Shown: piece by piece, positions 1 through 6,419 of the stretch
Position numbering within the stretch: position 1 is the stretch's first letter
How the letters are laid out: each line of letters begins with the position of its first letter
NCBI GenBank assembly: GCA_937894565.1
Contig: CALBHK010000135.1
Location: forward strand, 1-8,925
Length of the DNA: 8,925 bases
DNA from: an uncultured Chlamydiae bacterium
GTDB lineage: Bacteria; Chlamydiota; Chlamydiia; Chlamydiales; CALBHK01
Direction: 5' to 3'
Translations under genes and position numbers: made by a program
The notes under the pieces: generated by a model
Told to the model about the DNA's origin: nothing
What the model saw: only the letters and a program-made list of their open reading frames with translations
The model's database searches: none

Positions 1-49
1 ATCTACACAGGCGAAGACACTCTTTCCCTACACGACGCTCTTCCGATCT
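1..49 (+). other. Illumina TruSeq i5-side adapter with index (artefact, not genome)
   Basis: Bases 1-8 are the end of the P5 flow-cell segment (ATCTACAC). Bases 9-16 are AGGCGAAG, which I recall as TruSeq HT i5 index D505. Bases 17-49 are the complete read-1 sequencing primer, ending GCTCTTCCGATCT. Genomic sequence starts at about base 50. An untrimmed read was therefore assembled into this contig, so the left edge is a true contig end and the reading frame crossing it is chimeric. Confidence 0.98.
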
Positions 50-518
50 CCCGCGTCAGCAATTTTAAAGCCTTTTGCTTATCCTCTAAATAAAAAACTG
101 CTGCTTCAAAATAAAGAGATTCTTTCAGATTTTTTGAAATCAAATGCTTATACTGCTCTAAAGCTTTCTCTATCTCTGTCCATTGTCCATTTTTACGCCA
201 AATTAAAAGTTTTCCATTTATTGCCTTCTCTTTTAATGGAGAATCCATTAATTGGCTAAAAAGGCCGAAAGCCTCTTTCTCACGTGCGCAATCAAGTGCC
301 TCCTCGGCCATCATCAAGCGCACGTAAGGAAGATACCCGCTATGGGGATGCTCTTGTATAAAAGAAACAGCCTGCTGCTCAAAAAGAGAGTTTTCCCCTT
401 TTTCTTTTAAAGCGGCTAAACGGCGAATATAGAGAGCTTCCTGCGCTTCACCAGCCGCAAGAAAATGAGAAAAAAACTGAAAAAAAACAAAAAGGAGTAA
501 AAAAGATCGGCATAACAT
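50..518 (-). CDS. Secreted helical-repeat (TPR-like) protein, 3' end lost at the contig edge
   Basis: About 156 genuine residues remain. They begin with an aromatic-rich hydrophobic signal peptide (residues about 5-22, likely cleaved near LAAG/EAQ), so the product is exported. The rest is predicted all-helical, with alternating charged and Leu/Ala positions and segments such as SGYLPYVRLMMAEEAL and KEAFGLFSQLM that resemble tetratricopeptide or BamD/YbgF-type repeats; no specific family can be named. The start ATG (518-516) immediately follows the TAG of the upstream 746-residue gene (521-519) with no intervening base, which implies translational coupling in one operon. The frame appears to run on to base 3, but its last 15 residues (EIGRASCRERVSSPV) are encoded by adapter DNA and must be discarded. 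The true C-terminus is unknown. Confidence 0.8.
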
Positions 519-2759
519 CTATTCACTGCTTGGTCTATTGACCTTAAAGCTATAAGAAGCCTCCTGACCGGTGGAAGCATTCACACGCAATTTATAATTT
601 CCGGCAGGCCACCCTTGAGGCGGAGCTGAAAAAATAAAAGTAGCAATCGAGCTTCCATCTTCTTTGAGCGCTGTTTCAATTGCAGGAATTTGAGAGCCTG
701 TTTCTAAATGTTCCAATTGAACCCCAATCGTTGCTCCGGAAATACCATTATTAATAAAAATATTTGCCGTAATTTCATGATTTTTTGGATCAAATTCACT
801 TTTATTTTCTATTACAATGCCTTGTGCATCCACTTGATCGCCAATTAATACATGGTCAAATTTTAACCGTTTTTCTTTCAAAACATCCACTACGTTTTGG
901 GGCGTTAGATCTTTAATAACTTTAAGCGCAAAAATCTTCCATTTATTAGCTTCATAAATAAACTTGAACTCCACGCTTTTTACTTCGCCGCTTTTTGCGC
1001 GCATTTCTACCTGAGATTCGGCCTGATCTGCATTAAACTTCACTGTATTGAGTTGAAACTGCACATTACGGCCATACACAGGTTGGCTATTTAAAAATTT
1101 TTCAAACATCTCTTTAGAAGTAGATTCTTGAAAATCCTTCGAAGTGAAGGCGTAATAAGCCTTTGAAAAATCCCCTTTGCGCACTGCTTCTAACTGTTCA
1201 ATCAATAGGGCTTTAATCGCATCATCGTCATGAGAAGCCGGGGGCTCTTTAGGAACACTTAAAATCTGCAATCCCCACACCTTCCAATTTTTCCCCTCTT
1301 TATTTAGGCGATAATCCACTTCGGCGCGTTCTTTTTCGCTGTTTAATTCTACTTTTATCAAACGCAACTCCCCTTCCATCACCGCTTCGCCAATTTTAAC
1401 TTCGGTATAAGAACGAAAGATGGGGTAGCTATTAATAAATTCTTTAAATGCAATAAAAGAGGTCGCTTTTTCAAAATCATCCGAACCATATCCGTAATAA
1501 GCCTTTGAAATATCCCCTCTCTTTAAAGAGTCAAGCTGATCTACAATGACTTCAGATAAAGTTTTCTTCTCTTCATCGCCCACCGCCGGAAAATTAGCAG
1601 AATTCACCACATTAACAGCCCAAATTTTAGAGGCATCTTTTTCCTTAACAAACCAAAAATCAAAATGGCTCTTGCCCTTATCTGTATGGAAAGTCACAGG
1701 AACCAAATGCATGCCTTCCTTCTCTTCTGCCTGTCCAATATCTACCTGATTGTAATGGGTGATCTCTGGATAATTATGAATAAATTCTCTATAGCGATCT
1801 AATGATGTCGCCTCTTTAAATTGACTAGAGGTATGGGCGATATAAGCCGTATCGATACTTCCACGACCAAGCCTTGCTAAATGATCTTGAATGACTTGGT
1901 TATGAGGAACTTGTTCTTCTACTTTAAGAGGAATTTTTTCTCCCGCTGCGGGTTGAATACGAAAGCTCCAAATCTTCCAGACCCCTTTTTCTTGAATCAA
2001 AATAAAATCTAAGGGATAGGATTTATTCTGATAAATCAAAGAAACTTGCACTCTTCCCTTATGATCTGCATCCACTGAAACAGAGGGGTTGAAGCTCACT
2101 GCTGTATGATGTGTAAGTTCTGGAAACTCTTTCATAAAATCAATAAAAGCATCATGCGGAGTCGCTTTTCTAAACTCTTCGGAAGTATATTGGTTAAATG
2201 CATCTTCTAATCTACCTTCTCGCAGCGCCTTAAGCTGTCCCTCAATGGGAGCAATTAAGATCACTAGCTCATCATTGGAGGCCTTCTGCACCTCTTTGGC
2301 GTCGGCTATCATGGCACTTCTTCCATTATTTTGGTGCGCACCATAATCGCTTAGTTGCATCTCATCAATTTTCCATACGCCGGCTGATTTAATAAAACGA
2401 TACAAGACAGGGGATGTTTGACGATGAGGACCAATAAGTTGAGCAGATAAAAGAGCGCTATCCACCTCTTCTTCCTGATTGTAGAACCGAACCGATTCAT
2501 TTTCATTCAGCGCAGGATGAGCCTGTACAAATCGTTTAAAAAGAGGAAATGAAACTTTTTCCTGATATTGGGCAGAAGTAAAGTCATAATAGGCTTTTTG
2601 AATGTCATGCTGATGAAGGGCAGCAAGCTGCTCGTTAACGATCTCCTTCACATCTTTATTCATAAAGAAATAAAAATAATAACCGCCTCCTAAAGCGGCT
2701 AAAGAGAACAAAACAAGTATAAAATTTCGCAATCCTGATTTTTTTCCATTTTGAGCCAT
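519..2759 (-). CDS. Membrane-anchored protein with five tandem DUF4864-like repeats
   Basis: The product has 746 residues. A short basic N-terminus and one membrane segment (about 12-32, rich in Leu/Gly/Tyr/Phe) anchor a large extracytoplasmic part. Five repeats of about 100 residues follow, at roughly 36-136, 164-268, 284-385, 400-500 and 515-615. Each opens with a helix like QLxAlrkGDisKAYYxfTS, has a middle element like F(I/V)xxxP, and ends in strands closing with WKI or KIW. Residues about 616-746 form a different beta-rich domain with motifs GWPAGNYKLRV and FIFSAPP, probably Ig-like. The repeat resembles DUF4864, normally a single-copy domain of unknown function; a role in binding or scaffolding in the periplasm is only inference. 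The start is supported by AGGAAGGG six bases upstream. The next gene begins directly after its stop. I recognise no catalytic motif. Confidence 0.85.
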   Translation of the reverse strand: MAQNGKKSGLRNFILVLFSLAALGGGYYFYFFMNKDVKEIVNEQLAALHQHDIQKAYYDFTSAQYQEKVSFPLFKRFVQAHPALNENESVRFYNQEEEVDSALLSAQLIGPHRQTSPVLYRFIKSAGVWKIDEMQLSDYGAHQNNGRSAMIADAKEVQKASNDELVILIAPIEGQLKALREGRLEDAFNQYTSEEFRKATPHDAFIDFMKEFPELTHHTAVSFNPSVSVDADHKGRVQVSLIYQNKSYPLDFILIQEKGVWKIWSFRIQPAAGEKIPLKVEEQVPHNQVIQDHLARLGRGSIDTAYIAHTSSQFKEATSLDRYREFIHNYPEITHYNQVDIGQAEEKEGMHLVPVTFHTDKGKSHFDFWFVKEKDASKIWAVNVVNSANFPAVGDEEKKTLSEVIVDQLDSLKRGDISKAYYGYGSDDFEKATSFIAFKEFINSYPIFRSYTEVKIGEAVMEGELRLIKVELNSEKERAEVDYRLNKEGKNWKVWGLQILSVPKEPPASHDDDAIKALLIEQLEAVRKGDFSKAYYAFTSKDFQESTSKEMFEKFLNSQPVYGRNVQFQLNTVKFNADQAESQVEMRAKSGEVKSVEFKFIYEANKWKIFALKVIKDLTPQNVVDVLKEKRLKFDHVLIGDQVDAQGIVIENKSEFDPKNHEITANIFINNGISGATIGVQLEHLETGSQIPAIETALKEDGSSIATFIFSAPPQGWPAGNYKLRVNASTGQEASYSFKVNRPSSE

Positions 2760-2779
2760 CGCTACCCTTCCTGCTTATA

Positions 2780-2809
2780 TATACCGAAACACATTGAAGA
2801 TTTGGTATA
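2780..2809. repeat. Short relic of a palindromic (MITE-like) element
   Basis: Bases 2780-2805 match the outer 26 bp of the element at 4748-4910 in 22 positions. TATACCGAA and ATTGAAGATTTGG are identical, while four central bases read ACAC instead of TGTG. The segment ends in GGTATA, mirroring the opening TATACC, so it looks like a miniature 30-bp copy or a collapsed remnant. It sits just upstream of the ribosome-binding site of the minus-strand gene, and its TATATA could contribute to a promoter for that gene. Confidence 0.6.
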
Positions 2810-2876
2810 AAGATTTTGATTTAGTTTATCTGTGTTATGGGAATAAAAATCAACTACAAAAACAAAACGGCTCAAA

Positions 2877-2894
2877 TGTAAAAAAAAATTTACA
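2877..2894. promoter_or_regulatory. TGTAAA/TTTACA dyad overlapping a -35 box
   Basis: TGTAAA (2877-2882) and TTTACA (2889-2894) are perfect inverted arms separated by six A residues. The right arm coincides with the -35 box of the promoter at 2889-2918. It could be an operator, but poly-A context makes a chance match possible. Confidence 0.3.
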
Positions 2895-2918
2895 AAATTC
2901 GAATGCCTATTATATAAA
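2889..2918 (+). promoter_or_regulatory. Sigma-70-type promoter of the collagen-like/OMP operon
   Basis: TTTACA (2889-2894) is followed after 16-18 bases by TATATA or TATAAA (2911-2918). Transcription would start near 2924-2926 and leave an untranslated leader of about 33 bases before the ATG at 2958. This supports the 2958 start over the upstream GTG at 2919 and ATG at 2925. Confidence 0.6.
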
Positions 2919-2957
2919 GTGTTTATGACGAAAAACCTCACAAGGAAAAGGACAGTT

Positions 2958-3593
2958 ATGATTTTACGCACGCTTATACTGGTGTTAGCACTTAGCAGTA
3001 GTTTAACATCTACATTATCTGCCGGTTGTGATCGAGGAGACCGCCTAATTGCAGAAGCAGGAGGCGCTCAAGGCATTCCAGGAGTCGCAGGACCTCCAGG
3101 AGCCCCAGGTATTGCAGGAGCTGCGGGCAGCCAAGGCGTACAGGGAGTTCCTGGTATTCCGGGCGCACCTGGAATCTTGGATTTTTCCGACTTCTATGCA
3201 TTAATGCCAGGCGATAATGCGGCAACAGTTGCACCTGATTCTCCGGTATCATTTCCACAAAATGGATCTACTAATGGAACAATCACTCGTATAGATGATG
3301 ATTCGTTCCTATTACCGACTGTTGGGACCTACCTGGTTCAATTTCAAGTCAGTGTGACGGAAGCTGGACAGCTCATGTTAAGACTAAATGCAGCACCAGT
3401 TGCGGACTCAGTAGTTGGACGAGCAACCGGAACCTCCCAAATCGTTGGAACATCTCTAATCACAACAACAACTCCCAATAGCATTCTAGAAGTGATTAAT
3501 CCACCAGGCAATTCCCCTGCACTTACCATTACCCCTGTAGCCGGCGGCACACATTCTGTTTCAGCGCATCTTGTGATTATACGCATCCAATAA
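2958..3593 (+). CDS. Secreted collagen-like protein with BclA/C1q-like C-terminal head
   Basis: The product has 211 residues. The chosen ATG has an AAGGAAAAGGA ribosome-binding site (2942-2952) and starts a clean signal peptide, MILRTLILVLALSSS, cleaved near LSA/GC at residue 22-24; the Cys at 24 leaves lipidation possible although the -3 residue is Ser. Residues 36-71 are twelve uninterrupted Gly-X-Y triplets, several with Pro at Y (GIP, GPP, GAP, GVP), able to form a collagen triple helix. Residues about 76-211 resemble the trimeric jelly-roll head of BclA-type exosporium proteins (C1q/TNF-like), with motifs FLLPTVGTYLVQFQVS, LNAAPV and AGGTHSVSAHLVIIRIQ. Such proteins are usually surface-displayed trimers. 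It is followed after 28 bp by an outer-membrane protein gene, so it is probably co-transcribed and located at the cell surface. Its ligand is unknown. Confidence 0.85.
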   Translation: MILRTLILVLALSSSLTSTLSAGCDRGDRLIAEAGGAQGIPGVAGPPGAPGIAGAAGSQGVQGVPGIPGAPGILDFSDFYALMPGDNAATVAPDSPVSFPQNGSTNGTITRIDDDSFLLPTVGTYLVQFQVSVTEAGQLMLRLNAAPVADSVVGRATGTSQIVGTSLITTTTPNSILEVINPPGNSPALTITPVAGGTHSVSAHLVIIRIQ

Positions 3594-3621
3594 AATAAAC
3601 CAACTTAAGGAAAATAACTAT

Positions 3622-4593
3622 ATGACAAGTGTTTTGAAAAGAAAATATATCACCCTTATGGGTCTATTGATGGCTGTGACAGCTCAAGTGAATGGTTTTG
3701 ATTATAACCCATCCATGTATTGTGAACCTAGCGATTGTGAGCAAAGTTGCGGATTCAGCTTTAATGCTGAATTATTGTATTGGAGGCCTGAGTTATGCGG
3801 CCTTGAAGGTGCTTTTGGTACTACAACAATATCCACAACGGTCGATACAAACGCCATCACAACAACTACCATAACAGAATCGGATAAAGAGCCTACATCT
3901 AAATGGGATGCCGGCTTTCGTATAGGTGTTGGTTCTATATTTGATGGTTTTGATCTCCACGTGGATTGGACGCACTTTAATGGGAGTGCAAAATTTAGTG
4001 AAGGATCACAATTCGGAGATTGGAAGATCAAATATGACACGATCGATCTAACTCTTAGTCGTGGCTTTGACATGACGCATTGTTTTAATTTAAGACCTTT
4101 TATTGGGATACGTGGTGCAAAAATCCATCAAAGATTAAAATCGCATCTTGAAACTTTATTCACATCGCCATTAATAGGCAATAATACAGTTTTCACCGAT
4201 AAAGATGATAAGGAAGATTTTAAAGGAATTGGCCCTCGAATAGGCTTACGTGCTGATTGGGAATTGGGATGTAATTTTAGCCTTTATGGCAGCTTTGCAG
4301 TTGTCTCTTACTATGGAGATGTTAAAAGCAAAAATTTTGATGTCGACACCTTCACAAGCACCGTTAGCGTCTGTAATGGGGAAAGAAAACATTGTTTTGA
4401 CAATCTTGCCACTGATATGGAGTTCGGTATTCGTTGGGAAACATCTAGCTGTTTTTGCGACTATGATCTTCATTTAGGGCTAAAATTAGGTGTGGAGCAA
4501 CATCGTATTTATGACTTTAGCGAGCTTGGTTCCGATGGAAATCTAACATTAGACGGTGGGGTCTTTGCTGCCGATCTTACTTTCCATTACTAA
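3622..4593 (+). CDS. Cysteine-rich MOMP-like (Lpg1974-family) outer-membrane protein
   Basis: The product has 323 residues. AAGGA at 3607-3611 supports the ATG. The signal peptide spans about residues 1-25 (LMGLLMAVTAQVNG/FDY). The mature part has the look of the Lpg1974/Legionella-OMP pore family that also includes MOMP-like proteins of Parachlamydiales: an early FNAELLYWRP strand, WDAGFRIGVGS, LHVDWTHF, GPRIGLRADWELG and EFGIRWETS. Amphipathic strands alternate throughout, and the protein ends in an aromatic residue (LTFHY) as expected for BAM-dependent barrels. Ten cysteines are present (for example MYC, SDC, QSC, SSCFC), which fits the disulfide-crosslinked envelopes of Chlamydiae. The likely role is a porin or structural barrel. 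It is the last gene of the operon, followed by a terminator. The family call is confident; pore selectivity is unknown. Confidence 0.85.
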   Translation: MTSVLKRKYITLMGLLMAVTAQVNGFDYNPSMYCEPSDCEQSCGFSFNAELLYWRPELCGLEGAFGTTTISTTVDTNAITTTTITESDKEPTSKWDAGFRIGVGSIFDGFDLHVDWTHFNGSAKFSEGSQFGDWKIKYDTIDLTLSRGFDMTHCFNLRPFIGIRGAKIHQRLKSHLETLFTSPLIGNNTVFTDKDDKEDFKGIGPRIGLRADWELGCNFSLYGSFAVVSYYGDVKSKNFDVDTFTSTVSVCNGERKHCFDNLATDMEFGIRWETSSCFCDYDLHLGLKLGVEQHRIYDFSELGSDGNLTLDGGVFAADLTFHY

Positions 4594-4607
4594 CTCAATT
4601 CAGATGG

Positions 4608-4645
4608 CGACCGGATGCTTTGAAGGCATCCGGTCGTCAAATTTT
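4608..4645 (+). terminator. Rho-independent terminator of the collagen-like/OMP operon
   Basis: An 11-bp perfect GC-rich stem (CGACCGGATGC at 4608-4618, GCATCCGGTCG at 4626-4636) with a 7-base loop is followed by TCAAATTTTT. It lies 15 bp after the OMP stop codon. On the minus strand there is no T tract, so it probably does not serve the convergent toxin gene. Confidence 0.85.
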
Positions 4646-4646
4646 T

Positions 4647-5070
4647 CTAACGATATATGTCGCGCCGGTGTCCAATTTCAACAAGCAAGACCACCAACAT
4701 CCCCTTTTTTAAAGAATAAACAATTCTATAATCACCCGAACGAATGCTATACCGAATGTGATTGAAGATTTGGAATTTTGACAAGGAGGTTGCTCAAAAT
4801 TTTTATCTGGAGCGAATGACCATTGCCTCTGGCAAGGCATGAGTGAAGATAAAAATTTTGATGCAGAACCGACGTAGTCAAAAACCAATTCTTCAATCAC
4901 GTTCGGTATACATATAAAGACTCCTTATGTCCCTGTAACTTAATGCTTCCCAAGGGCATAGGTTCATCCTCTAAAGCATCAATCTTCTCTATGATTCTAG
5001 ACCGATCTTTTTTTGGAATTTTTTTTAAAAACTTCTCTGCACTTTCTGAAATTTCAACTTCGTATTTCAC
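4647..5070 (-). pseudogene. RelE/ParE-family toxin gene split by a palindromic element
   Basis: The N-terminal part (5070 down to about 4912) reads VKYEVEISESAEKFLKKIPK and continues to IKLQGHKESLY, a typical RelE/ParE start. The GTG start overlaps the antitoxin stop in GTGA (5070-5067), the usual coupled arrangement; a longer ATG frame from 5097 is less likely. Reading then enters the element at 4748-4910 and stops at 4897. Beyond the element the family's C-terminus resumes: IRSGDYRIVYSLKK, a hydrophobic strand, then EIGHRRDIYR and a TAG at 4647-4649. The two parts add up to about 87 residues, normal for the family. RelE-type toxins need this Arg/Tyr/His-bearing C-terminus for mRNA cleavage; ParE relatives act on gyrase. 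The truncated product is probably inactive. Removing 163 bp restores one frame. Confidence 0.85.
4748..4910. mobile_element. 163-bp palindromic MITE-like element inside the toxin gene
   Basis: The ends are TATACCG (4748) and CGGTATA (4910). The outer 26 bp of the two sides are inverted copies with two mismatches. Inward lie a GACAAGGAG box (4780-4788), a perfect 14-bp inverted pair (4795-4808 with 4847-4860) and a central hairpin TTGCC-TCT-GGCAA at 4823-4835, exactly at the middle. Virtually the whole element can fold into one hairpin. It has no coding capacity. A TA or TATA target duplication is possible but cannot be separated from the palindromic ends. It interrupts a recognisable RelE-family gene, which shows it is an insertion. 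Confidence 0.85.
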
Positions 5071-5312
5071 ATTAAACGCTCTCTTGCTTTCTTCCAAGAC
5101 GATACTTCTTCTTGTCCCGATTCTATTCTATTCAAAATTTGATGTGCTTTTTCAGCTAACCACTCATCTTCAATTTTTTCCATCTTTTCAAAAGTTGCAA
5201 GAATCATAAATTGCCGCATAGTCACACCTAGTTTGGCGCATGCCATCTTTAAATAAGCATGTTCATCAAAATCCATATCTACAGTTAACCGTGACTTATC
5301 TGCATGTACCAT
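5067..5312 (-). CDS. Ribbon-helix-helix-like antitoxin of a RelE/ParE-type TA pair
   Basis: The product has 81 residues. Residues about 8-45 (RLTVDMDFDEHAYLKMACAK, then LGVTMRQFMILATFEKM) fit a strand followed by two helices, as in CopG/RHH DNA-binding antitoxins. Residues about 46-81 are charged and helical (DEWLAEKAHQIL, then SWKKARERLM), the usual toxin-neutralising tail. It should dimerise, bind its own operator and cap the toxin. An excellent Shine-Dalgarno AAAGGAGG lies 4 bases upstream of the ATG. Its stop overlaps the toxin GTG by four bases. The gene is intact although its toxin partner is broken, so it may now be an orphan antitoxin. The exact antitoxin family is uncertain. Confidence 0.82.
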   Translation of the reverse strand: MVHADKSRLTVDMDFDEHAYLKMACAKLGVTMRQFMILATFEKMEKIEDEWLAEKAHQILNRIESGQEEVSSWKKARERLM

Positions 5313-5335
5313 AATACCTCCTTTCTCTCTCCTCT

Positions 5336-5364
5336 ATTATACAGAAACACAGAAATCTGTGCAA
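5336..5364 (-). promoter_or_regulatory. Consensus promoter of the TA operon with operator palindrome
   Basis: On the minus strand TTGCAC (5364-5359) is separated by exactly 17 bases from a perfect TATAAT (5341-5336), 24 bases before the antitoxin ATG. The spacer and -35 box contain CACAGA-AA-TCTGTG (5348-5361), a 6-bp perfect dyad, placed as expected for autorepression by the antitoxin. The -35 box touches the stop codon of the upstream TPR gene. Confidence 0.78.
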
Positions 5365-6396
5365 TTATTTACGATAGGCGTCGTATTGCTCCATCAGCCT
5401 CTCTGCCTTATAAAAACTATAAGCTCTCAATTTTTCATAAATCTGCAAGCCTTTAGCCGTCTCGCCCTGTTTAAAATATAAAGAACCCAGCGTATACAAA
5501 ATATCGGGATCTTCAGGACGCAAACGCAGTAAAATTTCATATTCATGAATTTCCTCTTTGGGCATTTGAAGATCGCGATAGCTATAGGCCAGCTGCATAT
5601 GCACCCAGGCATCTTCAGGCGCATATTCATTGAGTATTTTAAATTCTTCAATCGCTCGTTTAGCAGTCTCTTTAAAACGTTTTTTTAAATAAGCAGATTT
5701 CACATAGCCGGGCCGCCACATCTGCAAACCATCTAAAGGACGCTCGGTATAAAGAGCCGATTGCATCACATAAATGTTGGCCAAAGCAGCATGAAAATCT
5801 AAGCCTGTAGGCTGTCCCTTTACCAGAGCAATGTGCTCTGATACGGCATATTCCAAACAGATTTCTTTAATAAAATGAAAATCATACCAATACCACCAAC
5901 AACTCAGTTTCTCCATCGCAAAAGAAAGAGAAGAGAGCCATTTAGGAGGAAGATAAAATCGATATTCCTTCCCTTCAAACAAGGCAGCAAGCTTGCAGCA
6001 GCAATTGGCAATGAAAATACGATCTTTGACAGACTCTTTTTTATACTGCAAAGATCTCTTGCACCCTTCCAGGAATTGTCCCATGCATACTTCAAATTGT
6101 TCCGGTTTTTTATTTAAATAATATTGACGTAATGTGAGGTAGCCAAAGAGAGTGAGAAACAAACCGGCTAAAGAAAGAGCAAACAACCCTGATTTAAAAA
6201 GAGTTCCCATCAATAAAATAATTAAAAAAACTTCCAATCCGATTAAAGTTAAAAATAGGAAGTGGAAACGCACGTGAAAGCGCGCTATTTTTACGAGCTG
6301 CATGTAGGTAAGAGAGAGCAGGTGATCTACCTGATCACTATAACGACCTGCTTCAGAAAAAACAGGAGACGGCGTCTCAATATCCATCGATAACAT
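5365..6396 (-). CDS. Two-TM membrane protein with C-terminal TPR repeats
   Basis: The product has 343 residues. The N-terminus (1-44) is soluble. Two adjacent membrane helices lie at about 45-67 and 69-89 and form a hairpin, so both ends are likely cytoplasmic. A helical middle region (about 95-235) carries many aromatics and a Cys cluster (NCCCKLAALF at 131-140). Residues about 240-330 contain about two clear tetratricopeptide repeats (APEDAWVHMQLAYSYRDL and PEDPDILYTLGSLYFKQGET), each followed by its second helix. TPRs mediate protein-protein contacts, so a docking or assembly role at the inner membrane is plausible; the specific partner is unknown. The start is chosen because TAAGG (6408-6404) lies 7 bases upstream of the ATG. 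The palindromic element at 6420-6592 lies immediately upstream and separates it from the permease gene. Confidence 0.8.
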   Translation of the reverse strand: MLSMDIETPSPVFSEAGRYSDQVDHLLSLTYMQLVKIARFHVRFHFLFLTLIGLEVFLIILLMGTLFKSGLFALSLAGLFLTLFGYLTLRQYYLNKKPEQFEVCMGQFLEGCKRSLQYKKESVKDRIFIANCCCKLAALFEGKEYRFYLPPKWLSSLSFAMEKLSCWWYWYDFHFIKEICLEYAVSEHIALVKGQPTGLDFHAALANIYVMQSALYTERPLDGLQMWRPGYVKSAYLKKRFKETAKRAIEEFKILNEYAPEDAWVHMQLAYSYRDLQMPKEEIHEYEILLRLRPEDPDILYTLGSLYFKQGETAKGLQIYEKLRAYSFYKAERLMEQYDAYRK

Positions 6397-6419
6397 AAAT
6401 AGACCTTAGATTATGGGTG

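Larger units (their letters stand above)
2760..2957. promoter_or_regulatory. Divergent intergenic regulatory region
   Basis: This stretch separates the minus-strand DUF4864-repeat gene from the plus-strand collagen-like gene. It holds a ribosome-binding site for the former (2766-2773 on the minus strand), a 30-bp relic related to the palindromic element at 4748-4910, a TGTAAA/TTTACA dyad and a good plus-strand promoter. I see no convincing small gene: the minus-strand frame at 2762-2971 lacks a ribosome-binding site and overlaps the promoter and the start of the collagen-like gene. Confidence 0.6.

Noticed and set aside
3..49. C-terminal extension of the left-edge protein (EIGRASCRERVSSPV)
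   Set aside because: It is the reverse-strand translation of sequencing adapter, not genomic sequence.
2919..2957. Longer N-terminus for the collagen-like protein from GTG 2919 or ATG 2925
   Set aside because: These starts lie at or before the predicted transcription start. The ATG at 2958 has the ribosome-binding site and begins a clean signal peptide.
2762..2971. Minus-strand 69-residue frame in the divergent intergenic region
   Set aside because: It overlaps the promoter and start of the collagen-like gene, has no ribosome-binding site and low-complexity AT-driven composition.
3702..4073. 123-residue minus-strand frame opposite the OMP gene
   Set aside because: It is antisense to a well-supported barrel gene, with no ribosome-binding site and no recognisable fold.
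4709..4900. 63-residue minus-strand frame across the palindromic element
   Set aside because: It is mostly encoded by the element's inverted arms and overlaps the toxin remnant. No start signal is seen.
5070..5097. Toxin start at ATG 5097
   Set aside because: It would add residues that overlap the antitoxin coding region out of frame. The GTG at 5070 gives the usual RelE-family N-terminus and a GTGA overlap.
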